DNA of 64,000 nt from Globodera rostochiensis (Eukaryota > Nematoda > Chromadorea > Rhabditida > Heteroderidae). Below are positions 21,201-32,920 of this stretch, one piece after another. The stretch spans positions 4,197,668-4,261,667 of the forward strand of contig JAEVLN010000004.1 in assembly GCA_018350325.1 (NCBI GenBank), in the 5' to 3' direction. The translations under genes were made by a program, and so were the position numbers. The notes under the pieces are model-generated. The model saw only the letters and a list, made by a program, of their open reading frames with translations. It had not been told where the DNA came from and ran no database searches. How positions within the stretch are numbered: position 1 is the stretch's first letter; each line of letters starts with the position of its first letter.

Positions 21201-24200
21201 GTAAGGGAAAAGTGATTATAGGGAGGAGGGGGGGGGGGGATTCCGAAAATGTAAGGGGAAAGGATTCTAGGGAGGAGGGGGGGGGGATTCCAAGAAAATG
21301 TGGGAAAAGTGATATAGGGAGGAGGGGGGGGGGGATTCCAAGAAAATGTAAGGGAAAGTTTATAGGGAGGAGGGGGGGGGGGATCCAAGAAAATGTAAGG
21401 GGAAAATTGATTATAGGAAGGAGGGGGGGGGGGCGGATCCAAGAAAATGTAAGGAAAGTGATTATAGGGAGGAGGGGGGGGGGATTCCAAGAAAATGTAA
21501 GGGGAAAGTGATTATAGGGAGGAGGGGGGGGGGATTCCAAGAAAATGTAAGGGAAAAGTGATTATAGGGAGGAGGGGGGGGGGGGGGGATTAAGAAATGT
21601 AAGGGAAAAGTGATTATAGGGAGGAGGGGGGGGGGGGATTCCAAGAAATAAGGGAAAAGTGATTATAGGGAGGAGGGGGGGGGGGATTCCAAGAAAATGT
21701 AAGGGAAGTGATTATAGGGAGGAGGGGGGGGGGGGGGGATTCCAAGAAAATGTAAGGGGAAAGTGTATAGGGAGGAGGGGGGGGGGGATTCCAAGAAATG
21801 TAAGGGAAAAGTGATTATAGGAGGGGGGGGGGGATTCCAAGAAAATGTAGGGAAAAGTGATTATAGGGAGGAGGGGGGGGGATTCCAAGAAAATGTAAGG
21901 GAAAAGTGATTATAGGGAGGAGGGGGGGGGGGGATTCCAAAAATGTAAGGGAAAAGTGATTATAGGGAGGAGGGGGGGGGGGGGGGGGATTCCAAGAATG
22001 TAAGGGGAAAGTGATTATAGGGAGGAGGGGGGGGGGGGGGGATTCCAAGAAAATGAGGGAAAAGTGATTATAGGGAGGAGGGGGGGGGGGGGGATTCCAA
22101 GAAAATGTAAGGGAAGTGATTATAGGGAGGAGGGGGGGGGGGGGGATTCCAAGAAAATGTAAGGGAAAAGTTTATAGGGAGGAGGGGGGGGGGGGGATTC
22201 CAAGAAAATGTAAGGGAAAAGTGATTATAGAGGAGGGGGGGGGGGGGGGATTCCAAGAAATGTAAGGGGAAAGTGATTATAGGGAGGGGGGGGGGGGATT
22301 CCAAGAAAATGTAAGGGAAAAGTGATTATAGGGAGGAGGGGGGGGGGGGGGATTCCAAGAAAATGTAAGGGAAAAGTGATTATAGGGAGGAGGGGGGGGG
22401 GGGATTCCAAGAATAAGGGGAAAGTGATTATAGGGAGGAGGGGGGGGGGGGGGGATTCCAAAAATGTAAGGGAAAAGTGATTATAGGGAGGAGGGGGGGG
22501 GGGGGGGATTCCAAGAAAATAAGGGGAAAGTGATTATAGGGAGGAGGGGGGGGGGATTCCAAGAAAATGTAAGGGAAGTGATTATAGGGAGGAGGGGGGG
22601 GGGGGGGATTCCAAGAAATGTAAGGGAAAAGTGATTAGGGAGGAGGGGGGGGGGGGGATTCCAAGAAAATGTAAGGGAAAAGTGATTATAGGGGAGGGGG
22701 GGGGGGATTCCAAGAAAATGTAAGGGAAAAGTGATTATAGGGAGGAGGGGGGGGGGGATTCCAAGAAAATGTAAGGGGAAAGTGATTATAGGGAGGAGGG
22801 GGGGGGGATCAAGAAAATGTAAGGGAAAAGTGATTATAGGGAGGAGGGGGGGGGGGGGGATTCCAAGAATGTAAGGGAAAAGTGATTATAGGGAGGAGGG
22901 GGGGGGGGATTCCAAGAAAATGTAAGAAAAGTGATTATAGGGAGGAGGGGGGGGGGGGATTCCAAGAAAATGTAAGGGAAAAGATTATAGGGAGGAGGGG
23001 GGGGGGGGGGATTCCAAGAAAATGTAAGGGGAAAGTGATTAGGGAGGAGGGGGGGGGGGGGATTCCAAGAAAATGTAAGGGAAAAGTGATTATAGGGAGG
23101 GGGGGGGGGGGGGGATTCCAAGAAAATGTAAGGGAAAAGTGATTATAGGGAGGAGGGGGGGGGGGATTCCAAGAAAATGTAAGGGAAAAGTGATTATAGG
23201 GAGGAGGGGGGGGGGTCCAAGAAAATGTAAGGGAAAAGTGATTATAGGGAGGAGGGGGGGGGGGGGGATTCCAAAAATGTAAGGGAAAAGTGATTATAGG
23301 GAGGAGGGGGGGGGGGGGGATTCCAAGAAAATAAGGGAAAAGTGATTATAGGGAGGAGGGGGGGGGGATTCCAAGAAAATGTAAGGGAAGTGATTATAGG
23401 GAGGAGGGGGGGGGGGGGGGATTCCAAGAATAAGGGGAAAGTGATTAGGGAGGAGGGGGGGGGGGGGGGGATTCCAAGAATAAGGGGAAAGTGATTATAG
23501 GGAGGGGGGGGGGGGGGGATTCCAAGAATAAGGGGAAAGTGATTATAGGGAGGAGGGGGGGGGGGATTCCAAGAATAAGGGGAAAGTGATTATAGGGAGG
23601 AGGGGGGGGGGGGGATTCCAAAAATGTAAGGGAAAAGTGATTATAGGGAGGAGGGGGGGGGGATTCCAAGAAAATGTAAGAAAAGTGATTATAGGGAGGA
23701 GGGGGGGGGGGGGATTCCAAGAAAATGTAAGGGAAAAGATTATAGGGAGGAGGGGGGGGGGATTCCAAGAAAATGTAAGGGAAAAGTGATTATAGAGGAG
23801 GGGGGGGGGATTCCAAGAAAATGTAAGGGAAAAGTGATTATAGGGAGGAGGGGGGGGGGGATTCCAAGAATAAGGGAAAAGTGATTATAGGGAGGAGGGG
23901 GGGGGGGGGGGTTCCAAGAATAAGGGGAAAGTGATTATAGGGAGGAGGGGGGGGGGGGGGATTCCAAGAAAGGGGAAAGTGATTATAGGGAGGAGGGGGG
24001 GGGGGGGGGATTCCAAGAAAATGTAAGAAAAGTGATTATAGGGAGGAGGGGGGGGGGATTCCAAGAAAATGTAAGGGAAAAGTGAATAGGGAGGAGGGGG
24101 GGGGGGGGATTCCAAGAATAAGGGGAAAGTGATTATAGGGAGGGGGGGGGGGGGGGATTCCAAGAATAAGGGGAAAGTGATTATAGGGAGGAGGGGGGGG

Positions 24201-24384
24201 GGGGGGATTCCAAGAAAATGTAAGGGAAAAGTGATTATAGGGAGGAGGGGGGGGGGGGACCAAGAATAAGGGGAAAGTGATTATATGGAGGGGGGGGTTC
24301 CAAGAATAAGGGGAAAGTGATTATAGGGAGGAGGAGGGGGGGGGGGGGGGATTCCAAGAAAATGTAAGGGGAAAGTGATTAAAG
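15285..24384 (+). repeat. 9.1-kb poly-G minisatellite, ~50-bp unit
   Basis: Roughly 180 copies of ATTCCAAGAAAATGTAAGGG, AAAAGTGATTATAGGGAGGA, then a run of 7-20 G. Two core versions exist: a long form (AAGAAAATGTAAGGG) and a short form (AAGAATAAGGGG), the latter clustered in blocks near 18540-18660, 19150-19490, 20150-20870, 23410-23590 and 23860-24310. One A/T-rich interruption lies at 18381-18425. A more diverged section lies at 16250-16900. The many proline-rich minus-strand open frames are artefacts. Confidence 0.98.
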
Positions 24385-25188
24385 CAAATGCCCAAAAATA
24401 AAGCAAAAAATTGACCCTGATAACGGAATGAACACCAGCCAACTCGAGGAGGTCAGCAGCTGGAAAAGCATTTCTAAAGGGCGGAAACACAATTTTTGGG
24501 GAAGGCATCGAAGGAATGTGCGAGTAAATGCTTAGGGAGGCCGCAAACGCCGCCATAAACTGTCGCCTCGCCACCACTTTCCCAACCAACACAAAATCTC
24601 ATAAAATAACAAACATTCCAATGCTTTGGTGGCGAGAGATGGACTGACTTATCAGCGAGGCCATCCTCGGAAATCGGAACAACACTTTGGCCACCAGTAA
24701 GGGAAACCAAAGAAATTGAAAGCCGTCCATAAACGGGGGGGGGGGGGGGGAGTCTCCCGCAGTGACTCATTGTCAGCAGCTGCAGAAATGGGCAAATAAA
24801 GGCAAGTTGCGATTTCTGCTGCTGATGTTCAAAAGAAAGCCCTTTTTGATGTTTGGTGTCGATTCGGCATTTTACTTTTTGATTTTGGCACGATTTATTG
24901 AGGTCAAAAAAGCGGAATTCACTGCCAATGGCACACAACGAAAATAAGGCAAAAGTAAAATTGTGAATTCCATTCAAACAATAAAATTTGAAATGCAGTT
25001 TATAAAGCCGATTTATAAAGCTTTTTCCTCTTTGCGAAGAAAAAGATAAAGTAAGAATTATTTTTGCGGTTTAAACTTTATCTTTTACTTATTTGTCTCT
25101 CTCAATTAATTAATTAAATTAATTGCCTATTTTAAAGTGCCATTCATCCGTTTATTGCTTCGTAGGAACTGTCCGCTTACCCCCGCAC
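24385..25188. other. Spacer, no gene recognised
   Basis: Unique sequence between the poly-G array and the 3' end of the single-pass membrane gene. A minus open frame at 24474-24977 has no recognisable domain and contains a G tract at 24737-24751. Confidence 0.5.
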
Positions 25189-26327
25189 TCATCCGACCCC
25201 CCGCTCCCGCTCCACCTTTTCCAACATCGTCTGAATGAATTCTTCCGGCCTCATTCGGCCAACAGCCGCCCCACCAGAGTCATCAACCGCAGTCTAAGGA
25301 AAAATAAATAAAAATATTTAATCATAACAAAGATTATTTGAGCTTGGCGTGAAATGGCATAATGCTTACTAAAGTCCCCCCCCCTACCTCCGCCAAAATT
25401 TCGTCGTTTTTTCTTCCAATTTCTTTTTCCAATGGTTGTGCTTTAGGCGAGCGAGTCGCTGATAAATGCCCAAAAATCGCTGCTCCATCGCATTCGCTTC
25501 CACTCGAAGTGATTGTAATTTTGGGCACGACTAAATTGAAGTGAGAGGGTTCTGATCAAAGCTGATTAGGCCATTCTCTTTACTCACTCCTTTGCGGGTA
25601 TGCATTTGCACCCATTGGCTGCTGTTGAACCCGCGAAGTTGAGGTTGGGCCATTGGTCAAAGTGGAAGTTGTGCCGTTGGAGGAGCGGACAATAAACTGT
25701 AAACACCAAATCAGTTAATATCAGATACTTTGCCCCCCTAATTGTAAGTTCCATGGCTGGCTAACTTTATTCACTCTTGCCAATCTCTCCTTTTCCGCAA
25801 TATTCGAAGACGAATCGCCACGGCACGCATTTGGTTGGCGTCGTTGACGACGATTCTATGTCGAGGAATTCTTTCGGCATAAATATGGGGGGGGGGGAGT
25901 TCCCAGAATATAAACTGATCGATCAGTCAGTGGTGGTCATTCACTCACCCGTCGCTGTTCATTCAAAATCCGAAAATAGCAGCCAAACGCACAAATTATC
26001 GTCACCGAAATGATGCACAAAGAAAGCAGCACCAAGGCCTTAATGTGGAACAAATTCGGATGTAAGGAAAGCGGCACAAACGAAGTGGAACCGGGGAAGT
26101 GAGGGGCCCAAGAAGGAGGAGGACAGCGAAGAGAACGGGGGCGAAGACGGATGAGGATGGTCGTGATGATGATGATAACGATGTCGATAGGGCGATTTGG
26201 AGACTAATAAATGATGAATTGTCGTCGTCGCCGGAGGGGAGGACGGGTACGGCGGAGGCAACGAGGGCGTGGAGGAGGAGGAAGGGCCCTCGCGAGGCTC
26301 AGGAAGAAGACCGACATTGTCTAGCAT
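25189..26327 (-). CDS. Unrecognised single-pass membrane protein
   Basis: Six exons with matching phases: 26327-26082, 26038-25949, 25855-25775, 25696-25588, 25530-25388, 25293-25189; about 257 residues. Residues 1-82 are low-complexity, rich in Pro, Ser and His (RHRYHHHHDHPHPSS). Exon 2 is one transmembrane segment, ALVLLSLCIISVTIICAF, followed by a basic stop-transfer stretch (RRNRRQRRQ). The cytoplasmic tail, if type-III or type-I-like, is Ser/Thr-rich and ends RPEEFIQTMLEKVERERGVG, a short predicted helix. I cannot name the family or function. Introns are 43-110 nt with good GT-AG ends; the first (26081-26039, 43 nt) is the least certain. The start ATG is the first in the open frame; no classical signal peptide is seen. 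Confidence 0.68.
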
Positions 26328-28037
26328 TTGTTGGGACGGATGAGTGGAAAAAAATAATACTGCAAAGTGCGAGTGTTTGTCTGTTTATTTGTTTAAATTT
26401 TGACGTTATGATTTGCACAAATGAATTAAGTTTTATAAATAATCGTGGGTTGAAACCTCGATCCCGCAAATTTAGGCAATTTTTGGGGATTTCCCCGTCC
26501 CCGTCCCCGACACTTCTAACCCCAAAAACCCTATCCTCGACTTAGGGATAACACCCCTAAAGATGGTATCATCGAGTGACAAAATTCATTTTGCCGAGGA
26601 CAGGGCTGTGGTATTGCACGTCGGGGTTTCAACCCCTACTTTGAACTCACCATTTTCTGTCTTCGGATGTTTTCCCAACTTTTTCCTCTTCTTTTGCCTA
26701 ATTTTGTGTTGCGGCTGTTGTGCGATCTGTTCCATGAACAATTTGGCAAAAGTGGGAAAAGATTAAGCTGTGAACAATGACTGTAAGACGTGTCGTTGTT
26801 GCCTTGGAGGAAATTGGTCGACAAAAAATGCCACATCCGAGGGGGAGGGGGGGAGTGCCCCCCCCGCTCCATTCCGTGTCAAATTCTCTACCCTCTTCAT
26901 CCCCTCCAGCGTCACCTCACCCCCCCCCCCCGCTTCTCCGCCGCTCATTTCCTCTTCTTCCCGAGAATTGGCGCCAGCGTGGACATAAGTGGATTTGGCA
27001 CGATGAAGAGGCGGGGGAACTTTGTGTGAAGCGGAAGGGAAAGAGACAAAAAGTGGGGATGAACGAATTTGGGGGAAGAAATTCCGCCAACGTTCAAATT
27101 GTGATGCAATTATACATAGTGCGGTCGAGAGTCAATCATATGTACATACAAAATGTTTGCGATGGAGAGACTGCCTGCGGGGCAAAGCATTTTCTTCCTT
27201 CTAACCATCAGCCGAGCAGGTAGACGAACTGTACTTCCCAACTTCCCAGACTTTGCCAATGTCAGAACAATGCCTTTTGGCAAATTCAGAAATCTTTTCC
27301 ATTCTTTTTTCTTGAGTTTCTATGGTGATGATAGAATGTTTAAGGAATATGAGGACAAATTCGATTTCGAAGCCATTAGAATTTACAATGGAACAAAGTC
27401 AGCCAATCAAAAGCAATTTGCTGATTTTTGAATGTCCCCTATGTGCCTACATATTATCGAGTTTAAAGTCATGGCCAGAAAACGCTTTTTTTGCCATAAC
27501 TTTTGAATTTGGTCCAATCGCTTAGCTTTTGCTTGCCGATAGCTCTATTCGAATGGTATCAAAAATGTTTGATTTGGTTAAATTTGGAAAAAGTTATAAC
27601 TAAAAAACTTCTAAAAAGGGGAACGAGTTTTTGGCTGTTTGTCTTTTCACCCTTAATAAATCACCAGCCTTTTTATTGAATGGTCCATTTGGGTCAGTTC
27701 GGATTCTACGCCCCCCGAAAACCTCCTAAAACACAAAACGCCTTTTTACGACTTTACCCCCCCCCCCATTTAAATTTGTTTTTTTTTAAATAGAAATCCC
27801 GTTCGACCGGGATTACCTAATTGAGATAAAAATGCACCCGCCAAGAATTGAATTTTTGAGCAAAAGCGCAAATTTTTACGGTTTAAATTTTTTTTTGGCA
27901 TTTCGTTGTAATAAAATTTGGAAATATTTGTGAAGAAAAGTAGCGTGAACAATGTCACGTTAAATTTTAACGCATTTATTTAGCCCTGCTGGCTGATTGA
28001 TAATTAATTAATACTCTTTAATTTACCTCTTCATTTG
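26328..28037. other. Intergenic region, no gene recognised
   Basis: Between two divergently oriented genes, so it should hold both promoters. Open frames at 26563-27431 (+) lack recognisable features. Positions 27680-27780 resemble the foldback family arms seen at 59536. C tracts at 26916-26931 and 27761-27769. Confidence 0.5.
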
Positions 28038-30463
28038 ATGCATCGTTCCGTTATTTTTCGACAAACGAGAGCTTTTTTTGGGGTGTCCAAAAATGTGATG
28101 CCTCGCGTCAGCACAGAAACTTTGCCCCCTCCTCCACTCACACAGCTTAGCGAGGAAGAGCTTGCCCTTAAACAGACGGGTGGAAAGCGAATGAATTTAA
28201 GTAGAAGCTGCTGCTGTTCTGTTCAGTTAAGCAATTCTCCGAGAGTATCATACGACCGCTTGTGAGGGAGATGGACGCGAAGTCGGAGATGGACAGGCGA
28301 GTGGTCGACGGTGTCTTTGGGAACGGTGTAAGACCAATTTAGATTAAATAACAATTTTTTTTAATGTTAAATTTAGTTGATGGGCATAGAAATACAGCAC
28401 AAATATGGGGGTCCTGAGTCAAGCTTCTTCAACGTGGCTTTGGTTGTAGAAGAGCTCGCCAAAGTTGACCCATCTGTAGCGGTTTTAGTCGATGTTCAAA
28501 ATGTACGCGTATTCACAGGAAGTGATGGATGTTCATCTTGCCGGTTTTAGACTTTGGTCGCGCCATTGGTCATCGATTGTGGGACGGAAGAGCAAAAGCA
28601 AAAATATTTGACGCGGATAAGCAAGGACTGGGTAAAACGAAACACCTTCGGCTATGTATATTTTACGGGCAATTACAAAATTACCAGTTTTAGAATGACA
28701 TTTATTGTTCACATGGCTACCGAATCCGGACCAAGTGATTTAAAAATGGGCAAAATCACATAGGCTTAGGCTTTCAAAAAGTTAGCTAGTAAGGTCGAAA
28801 ATGCTGTCCAAAGCAAGGGCGGAGCCAAGGGGGGCAAATTTTTGAAACGAAAGGGAGAGCCTTTTGTTTTTCAAAATTTGTACATTTTGGACCAATTTTC
28901 TTGACAATTATCGTTAAATTTTCAAAAAATACACCCCTAGGACCTGGGAATCGACTTTTTGGATCCCCCCCCCCTCCGAAAAAATTCCTGGCTCCGCCCT
29001 TGGTCCAAAATACCGCACACTTTGAGGAGCTGTATCTCGGCTAGATTGATTAGTTTTACGATTTCTTAGATTGGTGCTTTTTGCCTGTCTGAGGCTGGCA
29101 GTGGTTCAGACGCCTTCGCATTAAAAACCGTCGCTCTGCCCGATGGCGACGATTTTTTGATTTCAGGATCCAAAATGTGGATTTCCAACGCCTCCTTTGC
29201 CAAATTCTTTCTTGTAAATATTTCGAAATATTTTTAACGGCGAAATTCGTCCATTCATGTGATGGCTAATGCGGAACCAAGCAAAGGGTACCGTGGGATT
29301 ACGTGTTTCCTGGTTGACAGGGACCTAAAAGGTTTGATTTACTTCTTTGATCAAATTGGTTACCAAAATTCCCATAAATCACAGGCGTTACCGTTGCGAA
29401 ACATGAGGACAAACTCGGCATCAGAGCAAGTTCAACATGTCCAGTCCATTTTGACGAGGTTCGCGTCCAGAAAAGTGCCATTCTTGGCGAATATGGCAAA
29501 GGTTCTTCAGAAGTCATTCGAGGAGTTTTTAATTGCCTTCTTTAAGGCTACAAAATGGCGATTGAATGTCTGAACGCGGGGCGTATTGGCATTGCTGCAC
29601 AAATGATCGGGCTAGCCCAGGGCTGCTTCGACCAAACCGTCCCTTATCTCCAAGAGAGAAAGCAGTTTGGACAACGGATCATCGACTTCCAGGTTTGTTG
29701 ACCCAGAAGCAGGGGCGTAGCCACGGAAGGGGCATTCCCTTGCAAATCTATTTTGACAAAATTCCCTCCCCGAAAATTTTTCCTGGCTACGCCCCTGCCC
29801 AGAAGAGTTGCTGGAGTGGTTCCCCGTCATTTGCATTTGCTCATTTATCTTTTAAATGTTTTAATAACTTTAAGACTCATCGAAGTCTTGTAAGATGAGT
29901 AGCGAATTTCAGCAGCTAAATTGCGAGACTATGATTTGGATTCGAAATAAAACCGCGACCCTGACGAGGCAGTACGTGGGGTCCACAATGTCGGGTTTAT
30001 CCGCAAATGTTGGGTCACGGCTTCAGTGAATAGCACTCTGAGCCAACCACTGAATAGGCTGTCCAACACCAACTCGCCGACTTGGCCTGTGACATTGAAG
30101 CCGCCCGTTTGCTCGTTTACAATGCCGCGCGTCTGAAGGAAGCGAATTTGCCCTTTATCAAAGAGGCGGCGATAGCCAAACTGTTCTCTTCAAATGTGGC
30201 CACAAAAGTTACGAGCAAATGTCTGGAACTGATGGGAGGAGTTAGTGCTCTTAAGTTTTTAAAAACAACAATCAAATTAAGGTTGGCTTCACCAGGGAAT
30301 TTCCGATCGAAAAATATTACAGAGACTGTAAAATTGGTAATTACTTTCTGACGAGTCCTAAAATTCGAATTACCTGAATCTTGCAGGAACAATTTACGAA
30401 GGCACTTCCAACATTCAGCTGAACACCATCGCTAAATTTATTGACACTGAATACGCCCACTGA
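28038..30463 (+). CDS. ACADSB: Short/branched-chain acyl-CoA dehydrogenase
   Basis: Mitochondrial FAD enzyme that oxidises 2-methyl-branched acyl-CoA in isoleucine breakdown. Eleven exons: 28038-28179, 28227-28327, 28377-28502, 28551-28631, 29070-29213, 29259-29331, 29385-29501, 29547-29692, 30058-30240, 30282-30336, 30387-30463; 414 residues. The N-terminus is basic ([15 protein letters not shown]), a plausible mitochondrial presequence. Family signatures: [17 protein letters not shown] (FAD/substrate-binding loop), [30 protein letters not shown], and [20 protein letters not shown] with the catalytic-base-containing C-terminal region. Length matches the family. All junctions are GT-AG and in phase except the fifth intron, which has a GTAAAT donor but ends TTCAT before GTGATG. 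That may be a mutation, an error or a non-canonical site. Two MITEs sit in introns 4 and 8. Confidence 0.93.
28814..29002. mobile_element. hAT-like MITE in ACADSB intron 4
   Basis: Ends CAAGGGCGGAGCCAAGG and CCTGGCTCCGCCCTTG are inverted repeats enclosing 189 bp. Flanking 8-mers GTCCAAAG and GTCCAAAA match at 7 of 8. An 8-bp duplication and a C-A-R-G-G-type end are typical of hAT elements. No transposase. Confidence 0.85.
29710..29797. mobile_element. hAT-like MITE in ACADSB intron 8
   Basis: An 88-bp element with ends CAGGGGCGTAGCCACGG and CCTGGCTACGCCCCTG, flanked by a perfect 8-bp target duplication CCCAGAAG on both sides. The perfect duplication suggests a recent insertion. Confidence 0.93.
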
Positions 30464-31174
30464 TCACAAATGCTTCGTCGAAATTCAACGAGTTTAGTTT
30501 TAGATCGTGTTGACAGAGTTATGAAAGAAGTCCAATGTCTTACAAAAGAAGTCCAATGTCTTACAAATTAGTGTTTTTCTTGACTTGCCATTCTAACTCT
30601 TTTTGTACACAAATATGTTGGAATTATATAATTGGTTTACTTATCATCGTTTACTGGGCGATGAAAAAGCGCCATTTTTCGTCGCTTCTCGAGGGTGCAA
30701 AGGCACAGAAGATGGATCGGGGAAAAGGTCGACGATGGGAAGGAGGAAAACGTGGGATGGGGGAAAAAGCGCTTCAATTCCCCGCCCCATTTGGCTTCCG
30801 AAAGCCGAGCGTCGCACTCTCCAAAATCTTGAAGTATTTGCCGTCACTCTCATGTTGCCGTAATATTCGATCCCACCGTCTCTGCGTGAAAAGAAGCCAA
30901 GGTGCTTCCTCTGCCAGGGGGACCATCTGATCGCCTTGGGCGCTGATATGAACGATTCCGTTCAACAGGTCAGTTCAGTGCCTGGGGGATGATTTTGGTA
31001 TTATGAAAAGTTCACACTCCTCTGGTTGTTCGGCTATTCCAACCGCTTTGCCTGAACGATTCGATGAGTTCCGCCTTTGTCGAATGCTCTCCCACACAAG
31101 TACAAATTGAATTTTTTTGCGAATTCTGCTTTACTAGAAATTTTTGCTCTATTTGTGAAGAGATTTGCAAGGGA
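30464..31174. other. Spacer, no confident gene
   Basis: A tandem 17-bp duplication (AAAGAAGTCCAATGTCTTA) lies at 30524-30560. Open frames at 30603-30965 on both strands overlap, and neither shows a domain. A short CFLCQGDH-containing frame near 30890-30968 ends at a possible donor, but no partner exon was found. Confidence 0.4.
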
Positions 31175-31562
31175 GCGGGACGTTTGGGCCCCAAACCTTT
31201 GGAGTGCCATAACTCTTCAAGGAACCAACCAAACTAAATAAATTAGGTACCAATCGAAAGCTCTATAGTTTAGAAGCTATTATCTAGCAGGGACTAAACG
31301 ATCATTTAAACCTTTAAAAAGTTATGGTTTAAAAAGAACGAAAACCTAAGTTTTGTGGTACTTTTTGATTATAACTTTTTTAGAAAGGGATTTAATCACC
31401 TCGTTGTATTTGAACACAAAATCTACCCAACAAAAGCTTTTGATTGGTACTAATTTATTTAGTTTGGTTGGTTCCATGAAGAGTTATGGCACTTCAAAGG
31501 TTTGGGGCCCAAACGGCGGGGCCCAAACAGCGGGGCCCAAATGTTGGTGCCCAAACGTCCCC
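31175..31562. mobile_element. Foldback element, long inverted arms
   Basis: The left arm from 31181 (CGTTTGGGCCCCAAACCTTT) is mirrored at 31420-31515, with about 90 nt of matching sequence including AGTGCCATAACTCTTCAAGG and ACCAACCAAACTAAATAAAT. The right end carries three to four extra copies of GGGGCCCAAAC. No coding capacity. Confidence 0.8.
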
Positions 31563-31995
31563 GAACCATTTACAACCAAAATTTAATATTTATACAGAAA
31601 TCGATTTTGAAAAAAAATTTTCGATTTCGGCTCCGGAGTTCGGAATTGGAGCAAAATAGTAACCCTAGAACCCGCCAACCCTCTAGAAATAACTTTTAAA
31701 CGACTTAAAAAAATTTTTATTTCGAAAAATTGTTCGAATTCGGGTTGGGGGTTCGACATACGCAACGAAGGAGCTTGGATTCGTGTTTTCCCACTAATTT
31801 TGAAGAATTTTTAGGGGTTTAAAGGCATTTTTATAGAGGGGAATGAGTTGGATAAAAGGGAACGAGTTGGGGGTGGGGAACGAGTTTGGGTTGGGGAACG
31901 AGTTGGGTGCCGTTCTGTTTGTGTTGCATATCACAGTACGCCAACATTTTTTGAAATCCACTTCACCACGCGTGCAAATTGAGTAGGGGTCATTA

Positions 31996-32915
31996 CTAGA
32001 GCCCGGACTTGAGCTTCGAGCGAGATCTCGAGTCGAAATTCTCGAAAAAATCTCGGTCTCGAAAAATCTCGTGAATCTCATTTTTAGTCGAGCGAGATCT
32101 CGAGGTCGAGATTCTCGAAAAATCTCGGGTCTCGAAAAATCTCGAGCCGGAACAGTCGAGATTCGAGATTTTTTGATGAAAATTTTTTGGAGTTATTTTA
32201 TTTATCGAAAAAAAATAATTTTCAACCAATCGCAAGGAAAAAGCTTAGGCTTTCTCTAGCACGATTTTTCGATAGTAGCTTCCGTCTTTCAATTGGTCTT
32301 TAAAAGCCATTTTTGCACTTGGTAAGTTTAGTGAACCGAAAAAAAAATGAGATTTTCGCATACATAATTTATAACTCTTCAGTGATGTAGACGGATCCCA
32401 AAAAAATGTCCGAAACCTGGAAATCCTGACCCAAAAATGCCCGGAAAATTCAAATTTTGAAATTAATTTTTAATTTGTCAAACACTTTTTGAGAATTTTT
32501 ATTCACTTTTGAATGGGGGGGGGGGGGGTCGGCGGTGCCGATAGGCGCCGCCGAGAAAATTTTGAATTTTCGACTAATTTGTTAAGGGATTTGCAACCAA
32601 AATTTTAAAAAGGCGGTAAGTTTTTGAAGCTTTTTAGGAGTAGGAGAGGTCCGGTAAGGCAAAATTTTTCAAAAATTGGCAATCTTTGTTTAAAAAAGGC
32701 ACTGTTTTTATGAAAAATGTTTGGGTCGAGATCGAGAATCTCGAGCTTCGTTCGAGCGAGATCTCGAGTCGAGATTCTCGAAAAAATCTCGGTCTCGAAA
32801 AATCTCGTGAATCTCATTTTTAGTCGAGCGAGATCTCGAGGTCGAGATTTTTCGAGAATCTCGTCGAGATTTTTCGAGATCCTCGAGACGAGATCTCGTC
32901 TCGACCGGGCTCTAG
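31996..32915. mobile_element. 920-bp non-autonomous DNA transposon
   Basis: Terminal inverted repeats CTAGAGCCCGG and CCGGGCTCTAG are flanked by TCATTA on both sides (31990-31995 and 32916-32921). Inside each end lies a ~130-bp copy, in direct orientation, of a sequence rich in GAGCGAGATCTCGAG and TCGAGATTCTCG palindromes (32010-32165 and 32735-32880). No transposase frame is visible. Confidence 0.85.
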
Positions 32916-32920
32916 TCATT

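Noticed and set aside
15596..24263. Many NHFSLTF/PPPP minus-strand and GRRGGG plus-strand open frames
   Set aside because: Translations of the poly-G minisatellite; no start context, no conserved length, both strands open.
24281..24977. Minus-strand gene next to the poly-G array
   Set aside because: Frames contain a G tract and show no domain, signal peptide or consistent splice phase.
26099..26545. Plus-strand 148-residue frame over the membrane gene
   Set aside because: Antisense to exon 1 and intron 1 of the six-exon minus-strand gene, which has matching phases throughout.
30603..30965. Possible gene with CFLCQGDH
   Set aside because: Short, both strands open, no phase-compatible partner exon and no recognisable domain.
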